Origin: Rhizobium sp. CSW-27
Lineage (GTDB): Bacteria > Pseudomonadota > Alphaproteobacteria > Rhizobiales > Rhizobiaceae
Direction: 5' to 3'
DNA length: 64,000 nt
Assembly (NCBI RefSeq): GCF_018760785.1
Contig: NZ_JAHHZO010000017.1
Coordinates: 1-64,000 of the forward strand
Below are positions 24,564-32,434 of this stretch, one piece after another. How positions within the stretch are numbered: the stretch's first letter is position 1; each line of letters opens with the position of its first letter. A model generated the notes under the pieces. The model was not told the origin of the DNA and searched no databases. It saw only the letters and a program-made list of their open reading frames with translations. Both the position numbers and the translations under genes were made by a program.

Positions 24564-25027
24564 CAGCGGGCGTGACCAATATCCATGCCACGGCCATCGC
24601 GGTCGGCACCCGGGGCCTGCTGTTTGTCGGCCCCTCCGGCTGTGGCAAGTCGATGCTGGCACTGGCCTGCCTTGCCGCTGCCCGCCGCGCCGGCGCCTTC
24701 GCCGCGCTGGTGGCGGACGATCAGGTCTTCATCCGCAGGGCCGGCAACCGGCTGATCGCCGAGCGCCCGGCCTCCATCGCCGGACTGATCGAGATCCGCG
24801 GCAGTGGCATCGCTGAGGTGGCAAGCATTGCCAAGGCAAGCCTGGACCTCGCCATCCGTCCGCTGGCGGGCAACGAAGCCGAACGGCTGCCGCCGGAAGA
24901 CGAGATGCTCGCCCTGGGCGAGGCCATGGCACTTCCGCTCCTGCGTCTCTTGCGCAGCACAACGGAGCCGCTTGCCGCCATCGCGGCTTTGCGACCCGAT
25001 TTTCAGGGTGAACGACCCTTCACATGA
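24560..25027 (+). CDS. hprK: Short-form HPr kinase/phosphorylase
   Basis: The 155-residue product contains only the catalytic half of HprK: Walker A GPSGCGKS (residues 24-31) and a C-terminal region with conserved acidic residues. The N-terminal domain of Gram-positive HprK (which makes it about 310 residues) is absent, as is usual in alphaproteobacteria. It phosphorylates a serine of HPr. The GTG start overlaps the chvG stop (GTGA), so kinase and sensor are translationally coupled. The EIIA and HPr genes follow, completing a regulatory PTS. Confidence 0.88.
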   Translation: MTAGVTNIHATAIAVGTRGLLFVGPSGCGKSMLALACLAAARRAGAFAALVADDQVFIRRAGNRLIAERPASIAGLIEIRGSGIAEVASIAKASLDLAIRPLAGNEAERLPPEDEMLALGEAMALPLLRLLRSTTEPLAAIAALRPDFQGERPFT

Positions 25028-25154
25028 CGTTCAGCCGGCGATTTTTAACTTGCACTTCGACTTTACATGGACAAGATGGCTTCCCACCGCCGTCTGACCT
25101 GTTGCAGTGCGAAACGAGGTCGAGCGTATCCTTGTACTGGGGGGTGAATTCAAT

Positions 25155-25556
25155 ATGATCGGACTGGTGCTTGTCACCCATGGCAAGCTGGCTGAGGAAT
25201 TTCGTCATGCGCTGGAGCATGTCGTCGGACCCCAGAAATGTATCGAGACCGTCTGCATCGGTCCCGACGATGACATGGACCAGCGGCGGCAGGACATCGT
25301 CACCGCCGTGGAGCGTGCCGACAGCGGCCATGGCGTCGTCATCCTGACCGACATGTTCGGCGGCACCCCTTCGAACCTCTCGATCTCCGTGATGAACAGC
25401 GGCCGCATCGAGGTGATTGCCGGTGTCAACCTGCCGATGCTGATCAAACTGGCCGGCGTGCGCGGCGAGAACGACATGCAGAAGGCACTTGCGGAGGCGG
25501 CGGATGCCGGCCGCAAATATATCAACGTTGCCAGCCGCGTCCTCAGCGGCAAGTGA
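25155..25556 (+). CDS. PTS EIIA component, mannose-type
   Basis: The 133-residue product is a mannose-family EIIA with the active-site histidine His9 in LVLVTHGKLAEEF and the TDMFGGTPSNLS motif. No sugar-transport EIIB/EIIC gene is near, so it probably acts in phosphate-flow signalling, as described for ManX in Sinorhizobium. The open frame extends back to 25107, but the ATG at 25155 with GGGGTG upstream starts the EIIA fold exactly. HPr follows after 9 nt. Confidence 0.92.
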   Translation: MIGLVLVTHGKLAEEFRHALEHVVGPQKCIETVCIGPDDDMDQRRQDIVTAVERADSGHGVVILTDMFGGTPSNLSISVMNSGRIEVIAGVNLPMLIKLAGVRGENDMQKALAEAADAGRKYINVASRVLSGK

Positions 25557-25565
25557 ACAGGCTCG

Positions 25566-25844
25566 ATGTCGTCATCCCTTACCCGTGAACTGCTGATCAT
25601 CAACAAGCGCGGCCTGCATGCGCGCGCCTCTGCAAAGTTCGTCCAGACCGTTTCCGGCTTCAATGCCGAAATCAATGTCTCCAAGGACGGCATGACGGTG
25701 GGCGGCACCTCCATCATGGGTCTGATGATGCTGGCGGCCAGCCCCGGCTGCACCATCGAGGTCAGCGCCAGCGGCGTGGAGGCCGAAGCCGCCCTGGAGG
25801 CGCTGACGCGCCTCATCGCCGACCGGTTTGGCGAAGAGATGTAA
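25566..25844 (+). CDS. Phosphocarrier protein HPr
   Basis: The 92-residue HPr has the phospho-histidine His18 in RGLHARASAKF and Ser49 in VGGTSIMGLM, the position equivalent to Ser46, the HprK target. In rhizobia, Ser-phosphorylated HPr mediates succinate-linked catabolite repression. The 3' end of the gene probably overlaps the -35 element of the ahcY promoter. Confidence 0.95.
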   Translation: MSSSLTRELLIINKRGLHARASAKFVQTVSGFNAEINVSKDGMTVGGTSIMGLMMLAASPGCTIEVSASGVEAEAALEALTRLIADRFGEEM

Positions 25845-25856
25845 CGATCATATAAA
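25828..25856 (+). promoter_or_regulatory. Candidate promoter of ahcY
   Basis: TTGGCG (25828-25833), 17 nt of spacer, and TATAAA (25851-25856). The -35 box lies inside the last codons of the HPr gene, and the -10 box lies inside the left arm of a 20-bp palindrome. This arrangement allows simple repression by a factor bound to the palindrome. Confidence 0.5.
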
Positions 25857-25869
25857 GACTTCTTTATAT
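25850..25869. promoter_or_regulatory. Operator-like palindrome upstream of ahcY (candidate SahR site)
   Basis: ATATAAAGACTTCTTTATAT has perfect 9-bp arms (ATATAAAGA / TCTTTATAT) around a 2-bp centre. It covers the probable -10 element of ahcY. SahR, an ArsR-family repressor responsive to S-adenosylhomocysteine, controls ahcY and methionine genes in many Proteobacteria and binds A/T-rich palindromes of this kind. The assignment to SahR is inference; the palindrome itself is certain. Confidence 0.65.
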
Positions 25870-25891
25870 CCTTATTGCTAGTTTCCGGGAA

Positions 25892-25980
25892 GCCTGCTAA
25901 ACGCAGGCAGCGCCCTTGCCTGGTGGCAGGGGCAGGATTCCACGCGGCTTGCCGATCAACGGTAGCCCCCTGCGGAGCTG
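25892..25980 (+). ncRNA. Structured 5' leader of ahcY
   Basis: Two stems are visible: GCCTGC/GCAGGC (25892-25897 with 25903-25908, loop TAAAC) and CCCTTGCC/GGCAGGGG (25913-25920 with 25925-25932, loop TGGT). The 3' arm of the second stem can pair instead with CCCCTGC at 25967-25973, next to the ribosome site of ahcY. It does not match the SAH riboswitch pattern I know. It may be a regulatory leader or simply a stable 5' end. Confidence 0.4.
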
Positions 25981-25990
25981 GAGAGCCACC

Positions 25991-27391
25991 ATGACAGTTG
26001 AGAACGATTACATCGTCGCGGACATCGCGCTTGCCGATTTCGGCCGCAAGGAACTCGACATTGCCGAAACCGAAATGCCGGGCCTTATGGCCTGCCGCGC
26101 CGAATTCGGCGAGACCAAGCCGCTCAAGGGCGCGCGCATTTCCGGCTCGCTGCACATGACGATCCAGACGGCCGTACTGATCGAAACCCTCAAGGTTCTG
26201 GGCGCCGACGTCCGCTGGGCCTCCTGCAACATCTTCTCCACGCAGGACCATGCGGCCGCCGCCATCGCGGCCGCCGGCATCCCGGTCTTTGCCGTGAAGG
26301 GTGAATCGCTGACCGAATACTGGGACTATACCGACCGCATCTTCCAGTGGACCGATGGCGGCCTGTCCAACATGATCCTCGACGACGGCGGCGATGCCAC
26401 CATGTATATCCTGCTCGGCGCCCGCGCCGAGGCCGGCGAGGACGTGCTCTCCAATCCGGGTTCGGAAGAGGAAGAGATCCTGTTCGCCCAGATCAAGAAG
26501 CGCCTCAAGGCATCGCCGGGCTGGTTCACCAAGCAGCGCGATGCGATCAAGGGTGTCACGGAAGAAACCACCACGGGCGTTCACCGCCTCTATGATCTTG
26601 CCAAGCGGGGCCTCCTGCCCTTCCCCGCCATCAACGTCAACGACAGCGTCACCAAGTCGAAGTTCGACAACAAGTATGGCTGCAAGGAATCGCTGGTCGA
26701 CGGCATTCGCCGCGCCACCGACGTGATGATGGCCGGCAAGGTGGCCGTGGTCTGCGGTTATGGCGACGTGGGCAAGGGCTCCGCCGCTTCGCTGACGGGC
26801 GCCGGCGCCCGCGTGAAGGTGACGGAAGTCGATCCGATCTGCGCCCTGCAGGCCGCCATGGACGGCTATGAAGTGGTGCAGCTCGAAGATGTCGTCTCCT
26901 CCGCCGACATCTTCATCACCACCACCGGCAACCGCGACGTCATCCGCATCGAGCACATGCGCGAGATGAAGGACATGGCGATCGTCGGCAATATCGGTCA
27001 CTTCGACAACGAGATTCAGGTCGCGGCCCTCAAGAACCTGAAGTGGACGAACATCAAGCCGCAGGTGGACATGATCACCTTCCCGAAGGGCAACCGGATG
27101 ATCCTGCTCTCGGAAGGCCGCCTGCTGAACCTCGGCAATGCCACCGGCCACCCCTCCTTCGTGATGTCGGCCTCCTTCACCAACCAGGTTCTCGGCCAGA
27201 TCGAGCTATTCACCAAGACCGGCGAGTACAAGCCCGGCGTGTATGTGCTGCCGAAGCATCTGGACGAGAAGGTCGCCCGTCTGCACCTTGCCAAGCTCGG
27301 CGTGAAGCTTACCCAGCTCACGGAAGAGCAAGCCGCCTATATTGGCGTCTCGCAGCAGGGTCCGTTCAAGGCCGAGCACTACAGGTACTGA
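25991..27391 (+). CDS. ahcY: Adenosylhomocysteinase
   Basis: The 466-residue enzyme has the NAD-binding motif GYGDVGKGSAASL (about residue 256), the LIETLKVLGADVRW and QDHAAAAIA blocks, and the C-terminal FKAEHYRY that closes the cofactor site. It hydrolyses S-adenosylhomocysteine to adenosine and homocysteine and so keeps methylation reactions running. The start is ATG 25991 with GGAG nearby; an upstream in-frame extension covers the structured leader and is rejected. A strong terminator follows. Confidence 0.97.
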   Translation: MTVENDYIVADIALADFGRKELDIAETEMPGLMACRAEFGETKPLKGARISGSLHMTIQTAVLIETLKVLGADVRWASCNIFSTQDHAAAAIAAAGIPVFAVKGESLTEYWDYTDRIFQWTDGGLSNMILDDGGDATMYILLGARAEAGEDVLSNPGSEEEEILFAQIKKRLKASPGWFTKQRDAIKGVTEETTTGVHRLYDLAKRGLLPFPAINVNDSVTKSKFDNKYGCKESLVDGIRRATDVMMAGKVAVVCGYGDVGKGSAASLTGAGARVKVTEVDPICALQAAMDGYEVVQLEDVVSSADIFITTTGNRDVIRIEHMREMKDMAIVGNIGHFDNEIQVAALKNLKWTNIKPQVDMITFPKGNRMILLSEGRLLNLGNATGHPSFVMSASFTNQVLGQIELFTKTGEYKPGVYVLPKHLDEKVARLHLAKLGVKLTQLTEEQAAYIGVSQQGPFKAEHYRY

Positions 27392-27417
27392 TTTTACCGA
27401 ATCTGTCCACAAGATGT

Positions 27418-27456
27418 AGAGGTCGCGGGCTTGACTTTCCCGCGACCTCTTTTTTT
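27418..27456 (+). terminator. Rho-independent terminator of ahcY
   Basis: AGAGGTCGCGGG (27418-27429) pairs with CCCGCGACCTCT (27439-27450) around a 9-nt loop and runs into seven T residues. This is one of the strongest hairpins in the window and separates ahcY from divL. Confidence 0.95.
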
Positions 27457-27585
27457 GTCCGCCCCCTTTGCCGCAATTTGGCGAAGCAGATATTGTTTTA
27501 GCACTTGATTCGCGCATCGGTGCGGCGTTGCGCGGACTGGGATGTCTTGTCGACAAAGCGGCAAATCGGACGGAGACAGACCGGA

Positions 27586-30165
27586 ATGGCGGAAAAGAAA
27601 CGGGCTTCTCGCGGGAAGCCGTTCATGGGTGGCGGTTGCGACGAGGCACCGGCATCGACACAATCTTTGGTGGTGATGCCCAGTCGGAAATCCGGCCGGC
27701 GGCCTCTGGCGCGGTTGTGCCGGCGACTGGCCTCCGGTCTTGCGGGAACCGCGCTGTCCGGCCTTGCCGGCACGGCGATGGCCCAGCAGCAGGCGGTCAG
27801 CACCGGACGGCTGTTCACCTCCTCCGAGGTGATCTTCTCGTCCTTCGCGGTGGGTGCCATCGCGGCGGCCCTGCTGTCGACGATCTGGCTGGTGCGCCAG
27901 CGCGGCCATCTGGAGACGGAGAGCGAGGACATGCGCATGGCGCTGTCCGAGGCGCAGCAGCGCATCTCCAACTACGAGGCGCTGATCGCCGACAAGAACC
28001 GGCGCATCGTCATCTGGGAAGCCGGGCCCTCGCGGCCGGAATTCCTTGGTCAGCTGCCGGCGGAATCCGGCGCGCCGCAGGAAGATCGCGATTTCCTCGC
28101 CTTCGGTCGCTGGCTGCGCCCCCATTCGGCGGCAGAGCTTGAGCGGGCCATCGAGGCGCTGCGCGGCAAGGCCCGCAGCTTCGAAATGGCGGTGGAGACG
28201 AACCGCGACGAGATTCTCGACGTGCAGGGCCGCGTCTCGGGCGGCAAGGCTTTCGTGCGCTTCGTGGCGCTGAACAACCTGCGCGCCGAACTGGCCGAGC
28301 TGAAGATCGAACGCGAACGGCTGGTCTCGTCGATCAACCTGTTCCAGACGCTGCTCGATTCGCTCGAGCAGCCGGTCTGGCATCGCGATGCCGAGGGTAA
28401 TCTGGTCTGGGTCAACCAGGCTTATGGCGATGCCGTGGAGGCGACAAGCCCGGCACAGGCCGTGCAGGAAAGCCGGGAATTCCTCGGCACCATCGCGCGC
28501 GAAAAGATCCGCGCCACCGCCGCGGCGCATTCTCCCTTCCATGACCGGGTCTCCACCGTGGTGCGCGGCAACCGCACCGTCTTCGACGTGGTGGACGTGG
28601 TCGGCAAGGCGGGTTCCGCCGGCATGGCGATCGACGTTTCCGAGGCGGAGGCCGTGCGCGCCGAACTCAGCCGCACGCTGAAGAGCCATGCCGAAACGCT
28701 GGATCACCTGGCAACGCCGGTTGCGATCTTCGACCGCGACCAGCGCCTGCAGTTCTACAATCAGGCCTTCGCACGGCTCTGGGATCTCGATCTCGGCTTC
28801 CTGGAAAGCCGGCCCGACCACAACGAACTGCTGGACCGCCTGCGCAGCCAGAACAAGCTGCCGGAGCAGCTGAACTGGCGCAACTGGAAGGAAAGCGTCC
28901 TTTCGGTCTACCGTTCGCTCGACACGCAGACCAATCGCTGGCACCTGCCGAACGGCCAGACCCTGCAGGTGATCGCCACAGCCCATCCGCAGGGCGGCGT
29001 CACATGGGTGTTCGAGAACCTTACCGAGCAGGTGGATCTCGAAACCCGCTACAACACGCTGGTCAAGGTGCAGGGCGAAACCATCGACCATCTGGCGGAA
29101 GGCGTTGCCGTCTTCGGACCGGACGGGCGTATCCGCCTGTCCAACCCGGCCTTCCGGGCGCTCTGGGGCCTCACCGAGGAGCAGACCGCGCCGGGAACGC
29201 ATATCCGCGCCGTAGAGGCGGCCTGCGCCATGGAATATGACCGGCCGGACGGCTGGCGCCTGTTCGGGCAGATGCTGACCAATTTCGATGACGAGCGCCC
29301 GTCGCTGCAAGGCACGTTCGAGCTCTTTTCCGGCATCGTGCTCGACTATGCGGTGATCCCGCTGCCGAACGCCCAGACCATGCTGACCTTCGTCAACATG
29401 ACCGACAGCGCGCGTGCCGAGCGGGCACTGAAGGAAAAGAACGAGGCTCTGCGCAAGGCCGACGAGCTGAAGAACGATTTCGTCCAGCACGTCTCCTACG
29501 AACTGCGTTCACCGCTGACCAACATCATCGGCTTCACCGATCTCCTGAAGACGCCGGGCATCGGCCCGCTCAACGAGCGACAGGCGGAGTATGTGGACCA
29601 CATCTCCGCCTCCTCCGCACTGCTCTTGACCATCGTCAACGACATTCTCGATCTGGCGACCGTCGATGCCGGCATCATGGAGCTGAATTATTCCGAGGTG
29701 GATGTCGACGACCTGCTGGACGATGTCGCCATGCAGATTGCCGACCGGCTTTACGAAAACGCCGTGACGCTGGAAATCCTGGCGCCGAAGAACCTCGGCA
29801 CCATCGTGGCGGACCAGCAGCGGCTGAAGCAGATCCTCATCAAGCTGATCACCAATGCGGCGAATTTCTCGCCGGAAGGCGGCACCGTGACGCTGCGCGG
29901 CTGGCGCGAGGGAACGGATTTCTTCTTCTCCGTGGCAGATCGCGGCCCTGGCATGAGCGAGGATATGCTGAAGACGGTGTTCGGCCGCTTCTCCAGCGGC
30001 AAGGGTGGCAGGAAGAGCGGCGCCGGTCTCGGCCTTTCCATCGTTGAAAGCTTCGTCAACCTGCATCACGGCGAGGTGCGGATCGACAGCCGGATGGGCG
30101 AAGGCACCACCGTGACCTGCCGCATCCCGAGCGCGATGAACATCCGGTCCGTTGCCGCCGAATGA
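27586..30165 (+). CDS. divL: Cell-cycle pseudokinase DivL (tyrosine in place of the H-box histidine)
   Basis: The 859-residue protein has a signal/membrane-anchor region (VIFSSFAVGAIAAALLSTIWLV near residues 82-103), coiled-coil stretches, several PAS-like domains (about 260-620) and a kinase core. The dimerisation box reads VSYELRSPLTNI, with Tyr638 where histidine kinases have His. The N-box (LITNAANF), DRGPGM and GAGLGLSIVESF remain. This substitution defines DivL, which in Caulobacter works with DivK and CckA to control CtrA. The frame is open from 27505; ATG 27586 has GGAGACAG upstream. It overlaps the tsaE/amgK start by 4 nt. Confidence 0.93.
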   Translation: MAEKKRASRGKPFMGGGCDEAPASTQSLVVMPSRKSGRRPLARLCRRLASGLAGTALSGLAGTAMAQQQAVSTGRLFTSSEVIFSSFAVGAIAAALLSTIWLVRQRGHLETESEDMRMALSEAQQRISNYEALIADKNRRIVIWEAGPSRPEFLGQLPAESGAPQEDRDFLAFGRWLRPHSAAELERAIEALRGKARSFEMAVETNRDEILDVQGRVSGGKAFVRFVALNNLRAELAELKIERERLVSSINLFQTLLDSLEQPVWHRDAEGNLVWVNQAYGDAVEATSPAQAVQESREFLGTIAREKIRATAAAHSPFHDRVSTVVRGNRTVFDVVDVVGKAGSAGMAIDVSEAEAVRAELSRTLKSHAETLDHLATPVAIFDRDQRLQFYNQAFARLWDLDLGFLESRPDHNELLDRLRSQNKLPEQLNWRNWKESVLSVYRSLDTQTNRWHLPNGQTLQVIATAHPQGGVTWVFENLTEQVDLETRYNTLVKVQGETIDHLAEGVAVFGPDGRIRLSNPAFRALWGLTEEQTAPGTHIRAVEAACAMEYDRPDGWRLFGQMLTNFDDERPSLQGTFELFSGIVLDYAVIPLPNAQTMLTFVNMTDSARAERALKEKNEALRKADELKNDFVQHVSYELRSPLTNIIGFTDLLKTPGIGPLNERQAEYVDHISASSALLLTIVNDILDLATVDAGIMELNYSEVDVDDLLDDVAMQIADRLYENAVTLEILAPKNLGTIVADQQRLKQILIKLITNAANFSPEGGTVTLRGWREGTDFFFSVADRGPGMSEDMLKTVFGRFSSGKGGRKSGAGLGLSIVESFVNLHHGEVRIDSRMGEGTTVTCRIPSAMNIRSVAAE

Positions 30166-31673
30166 TGGCCGAAGCCTCCCTCACGCTCACTTTGTCCAGC
30201 GAGGCGGAGACGATCCGCTTCGGCGAGGATCTGGTTCTGGCGTTGAAGGCCGGCGATTGCCTGGCGCTGTCGGGCGATCTCGGTGCCGGCAAATCGACGC
30301 TGGCACGTGCCTTCCTGCGGGCGTTGGCGGACGATCCGGAGCTTGAAGTGCCAAGCCCCACCTTCACGCTGGTGCAGAGCTACGACCTGCGCGTGCCCGT
30401 CGCCCATTTCGATCTCTATCGGCTGGCGGACGGCTCCGAACTCGATGAACTCGGGTTTGACGAAGCACTGCGGGACGGCATCTGCCTGGTGGAATGGCCG
30501 GAAATGGCCGAGGCCGAACTGCCGGCCGACCGCATTCGCCTCAGCCTCACCCATGACGGCGACGGAAGGCGGGCGGACATTGTCGGGCCGCAGCCGGTCC
30601 TTGCCCGGATTCGCCGCGTGCTCGATATTCGCGCCTTCCTGGAGGCGCATGGTCTGGCCGGCGCTTGCCGCCGCTTCCTGACCGGCGATGCCTCGCTGCG
30701 CGCCTATGAGACGGTCGTCAGCGAGACGGGTGAGACCTTCGTGCTGATGGACTGGCCGCTGCGGCCGGACGGCCCGCCGGTGCTGGACGGCAAGCCTTAT
30801 CCGAAGGTCGCGCATCTGGCCGAAACCGCGCATCCCTTCGTGGCGATCGCCGATCACTTGCGCAGCCTCGGGCTTGCGGCGCCGAAAATCCTGGCGGTCG
30901 ATTATGCGCAGGGCATCCTGCTGATCGAGCACCTGGGATCGGACGGGGTGGTGGACGAGGCGGGCGCCCCGATTGCCGAACGCTATCGTGAAAGCCTCGA
31001 CTGCCTGGCGCATCTGCATGGCAGTGCGCCGGTGCGCGAACTGGCAGCCGGGCCACACCACATGCACCATGTTCCGGATTTCGATCCGGTGGCGATGAAG
31101 ATCGAAACCCGCCTGCTGATCGACTGGTACCTGCCGTGGAAGCGCGGCGGTGATCCGGTGACGGAGGCGGAAAGACAGGCCTATCTGGACATCTGGGACG
31201 GGTTGATCGCGCAACTGGCCGGTGCCGAGCGGCACCTCCTGCTGCGCGACTACCATTCTCCCAACCTCATCTGGCGGGCACAACAGCAGGGCTTCCAGCG
31301 CATCGGCCTCATCGATTTCCAGGATGCGATGATCGGCCCGACCGCCTATGACCTCGCCTCGCTGCTGCAGGATGCACGGGTCACCATTGCGCCCGCCCTG
31401 GCGGCAGAGCTTTACGCACGCTACGAGGCCTTGCGCCGCGCGCAAGGCGCCTTCGATGCCGAAAGCTTCGGCACAGCCTTCGCCATCATGGCCGCACAGC
31501 GCAACTGCAAGCTGGCCGGTCTCTGGGTGCGGCTGAAACAGCGCGACGGCAAGCCGGGTTATCTCCAGCACATGCCGCGCACGCTCGGCTATCTCGATCA
31601 GACGCTGCGTCATCCGGTGCTTGCGCAGCTCAGCCAATGGATGGCAGAAGCGGGAATCGATTTCAGCGTCTAG
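30162..31673 (+). CDS. Fusion of TsaE ATPase and AmgK-type sugar kinase
   Basis: The 503-residue protein has two domains. Residues 1 to about 155 form TsaE, with Walker A GDLGAGKST (39-47) and PSPTFTLVQSY, the ATPase needed for tRNA t6A37 synthesis. Residues about 160-503 are an aminoglycoside-phosphotransferase-fold kinase with LLLRDYHSPNLIW (Asp near 363) and GLIDFQDAMIGPTAYDLASLL, as in AmgK, which phosphorylates MurNAc/GlcNAc at the anomeric carbon. The next gene, murU, catalyses the following step. The fusion is common in Rhizobiales; why the functions are joined is not known. Confidence 0.92.
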   Translation: MMAEASLTLTLSSEAETIRFGEDLVLALKAGDCLALSGDLGAGKSTLARAFLRALADDPELEVPSPTFTLVQSYDLRVPVAHFDLYRLADGSELDELGFDEALRDGICLVEWPEMAEAELPADRIRLSLTHDGDGRRADIVGPQPVLARIRRVLDIRAFLEAHGLAGACRRFLTGDASLRAYETVVSETGETFVLMDWPLRPDGPPVLDGKPYPKVAHLAETAHPFVAIADHLRSLGLAAPKILAVDYAQGILLIEHLGSDGVVDEAGAPIAERYRESLDCLAHLHGSAPVRELAAGPHHMHHVPDFDPVAMKIETRLLIDWYLPWKRGGDPVTEAERQAYLDIWDGLIAQLAGAERHLLLRDYHSPNLIWRAQQQGFQRIGLIDFQDAMIGPTAYDLASLLQDARVTIAPALAAELYARYEALRRAQGAFDAESFGTAFAIMAAQRNCKLAGLWVRLKQRDGKPGYLQHMPRTLGYLDQTLRHPVLAQLSQWMAEAGIDFSV

Positions 31674-31700
31674 ACACGAGCGACTTCAGGACCCGACCCG

Positions 31701-32432
31701 ATGACCCTCGAAAATGCCATGGTGCTGGCCGCAGGGCTCGGCACGCGCCTTCGTCCCATCACCGACCACATGCCGAAGCCGCTGGTGCCGGTCGGCGGGC
31801 GGCCGATGCTGGACTATATCCTCGACCTGCTGGCCGAAGCGGGCATCCGCACCATTGCCATCAACCTGCATCACCATGCCGACCAGATGGAAGCCTATCT
31901 GGACGCGCGGCCGGATTTCCGGATCCACATTTCCGACGAGCGCGAACAGCTGATGAACAATGGCGGCGGGCTGGCCAGGGGGCTGAAGCTTCTGCCGCCC
32001 GGCCCGGTTCTCGTGATGAACGCCGATCTGTTCTGGGTGGACGAGCCGGCCGGCGAGGCATCCAACCTCAGCCGCCTGATCTCCTTCTACGATCCTGCCC
32101 GCATGGACATGGCCATGCTGTGCACGGATCTCGACCGCGCCATCGGCCATGACGGCAAGCGCGACTTCGACATGGGCACCGACGGCCGGCTGACGCGCTA
32201 CCGGGACGGCGATGCGCATCCGGTGGTCTATGCCGGCGCCTTCGTGATGGACAGCGCCTTCATGGATGACGCACCGGAAACGGCCTTCAACCTCAACCTC
32301 TATTTCGACAAGGCGATTGCCCGCCAGCGCCTGTTCGGCACCGGCCTGAAAGGCCACTGGATCACGGTCGGCTCGCCTGAGGGCCTTGCGGAGGCGGAAG
32401 CCTTCCTCGCGGCGCGACCGGCGCGGGCCTGA
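31701..32432 (+). CDS. murU: N-acetylmuramate alpha-1-phosphate uridylyltransferase (MurU-type)
   Basis: The 243-residue nucleotidyltransferase has the sugar-nucleotide signature LAAGLGTRLRPITDHMPKPLVPVGGRP at the N terminus and NADLFWVD for metal binding. With the upstream AmgK domain, it completes the MurNAc salvage route that bypasses de novo UDP-MurNAc synthesis. MurU is favoured over glucose- or mannose-1-phosphate transferases by length and by adjacency to amgK. It starts 27 nt after tsaE/amgK and lies 2 nt before addB. Confidence 0.88.
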   Translation: MTLENAMVLAAGLGTRLRPITDHMPKPLVPVGGRPMLDYILDLLAEAGIRTIAINLHHHADQMEAYLDARPDFRIHISDEREQLMNNGGGLARGLKLLPPGPVLVMNADLFWVDEPAGEASNLSRLISFYDPARMDMAMLCTDLDRAIGHDGKRDFDMGTDGRLTRYRDGDAHPVVYAGAFVMDSAFMDDAPETAFNLNLYFDKAIARQRLFGTGLKGHWITVGSPEGLAEAEAFLAARPARA

Positions 32433-32434
32433 TC

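Noticed and set aside
22620..24662. 680-codon antisense frame over chvG
   Set aside because: It is a shadow of chvG, with composition biased to Asp/Ala/Arg/His and no recognisable motif.
25870..25990. SAH riboswitch or SAM-II riboswitch upstream of ahcY
   Set aside because: The conserved core sequences of these riboswitches, as I know them, are not present; the region is reported only as a structured leader.
27457..27585. N-terminal extension of DivL from the start at 27505
   Set aside because: The extension has no ribosome site and is rich in Arg/Cys; ATG 27586 is preceded by GGAGACAG and gives a sensible N terminus.
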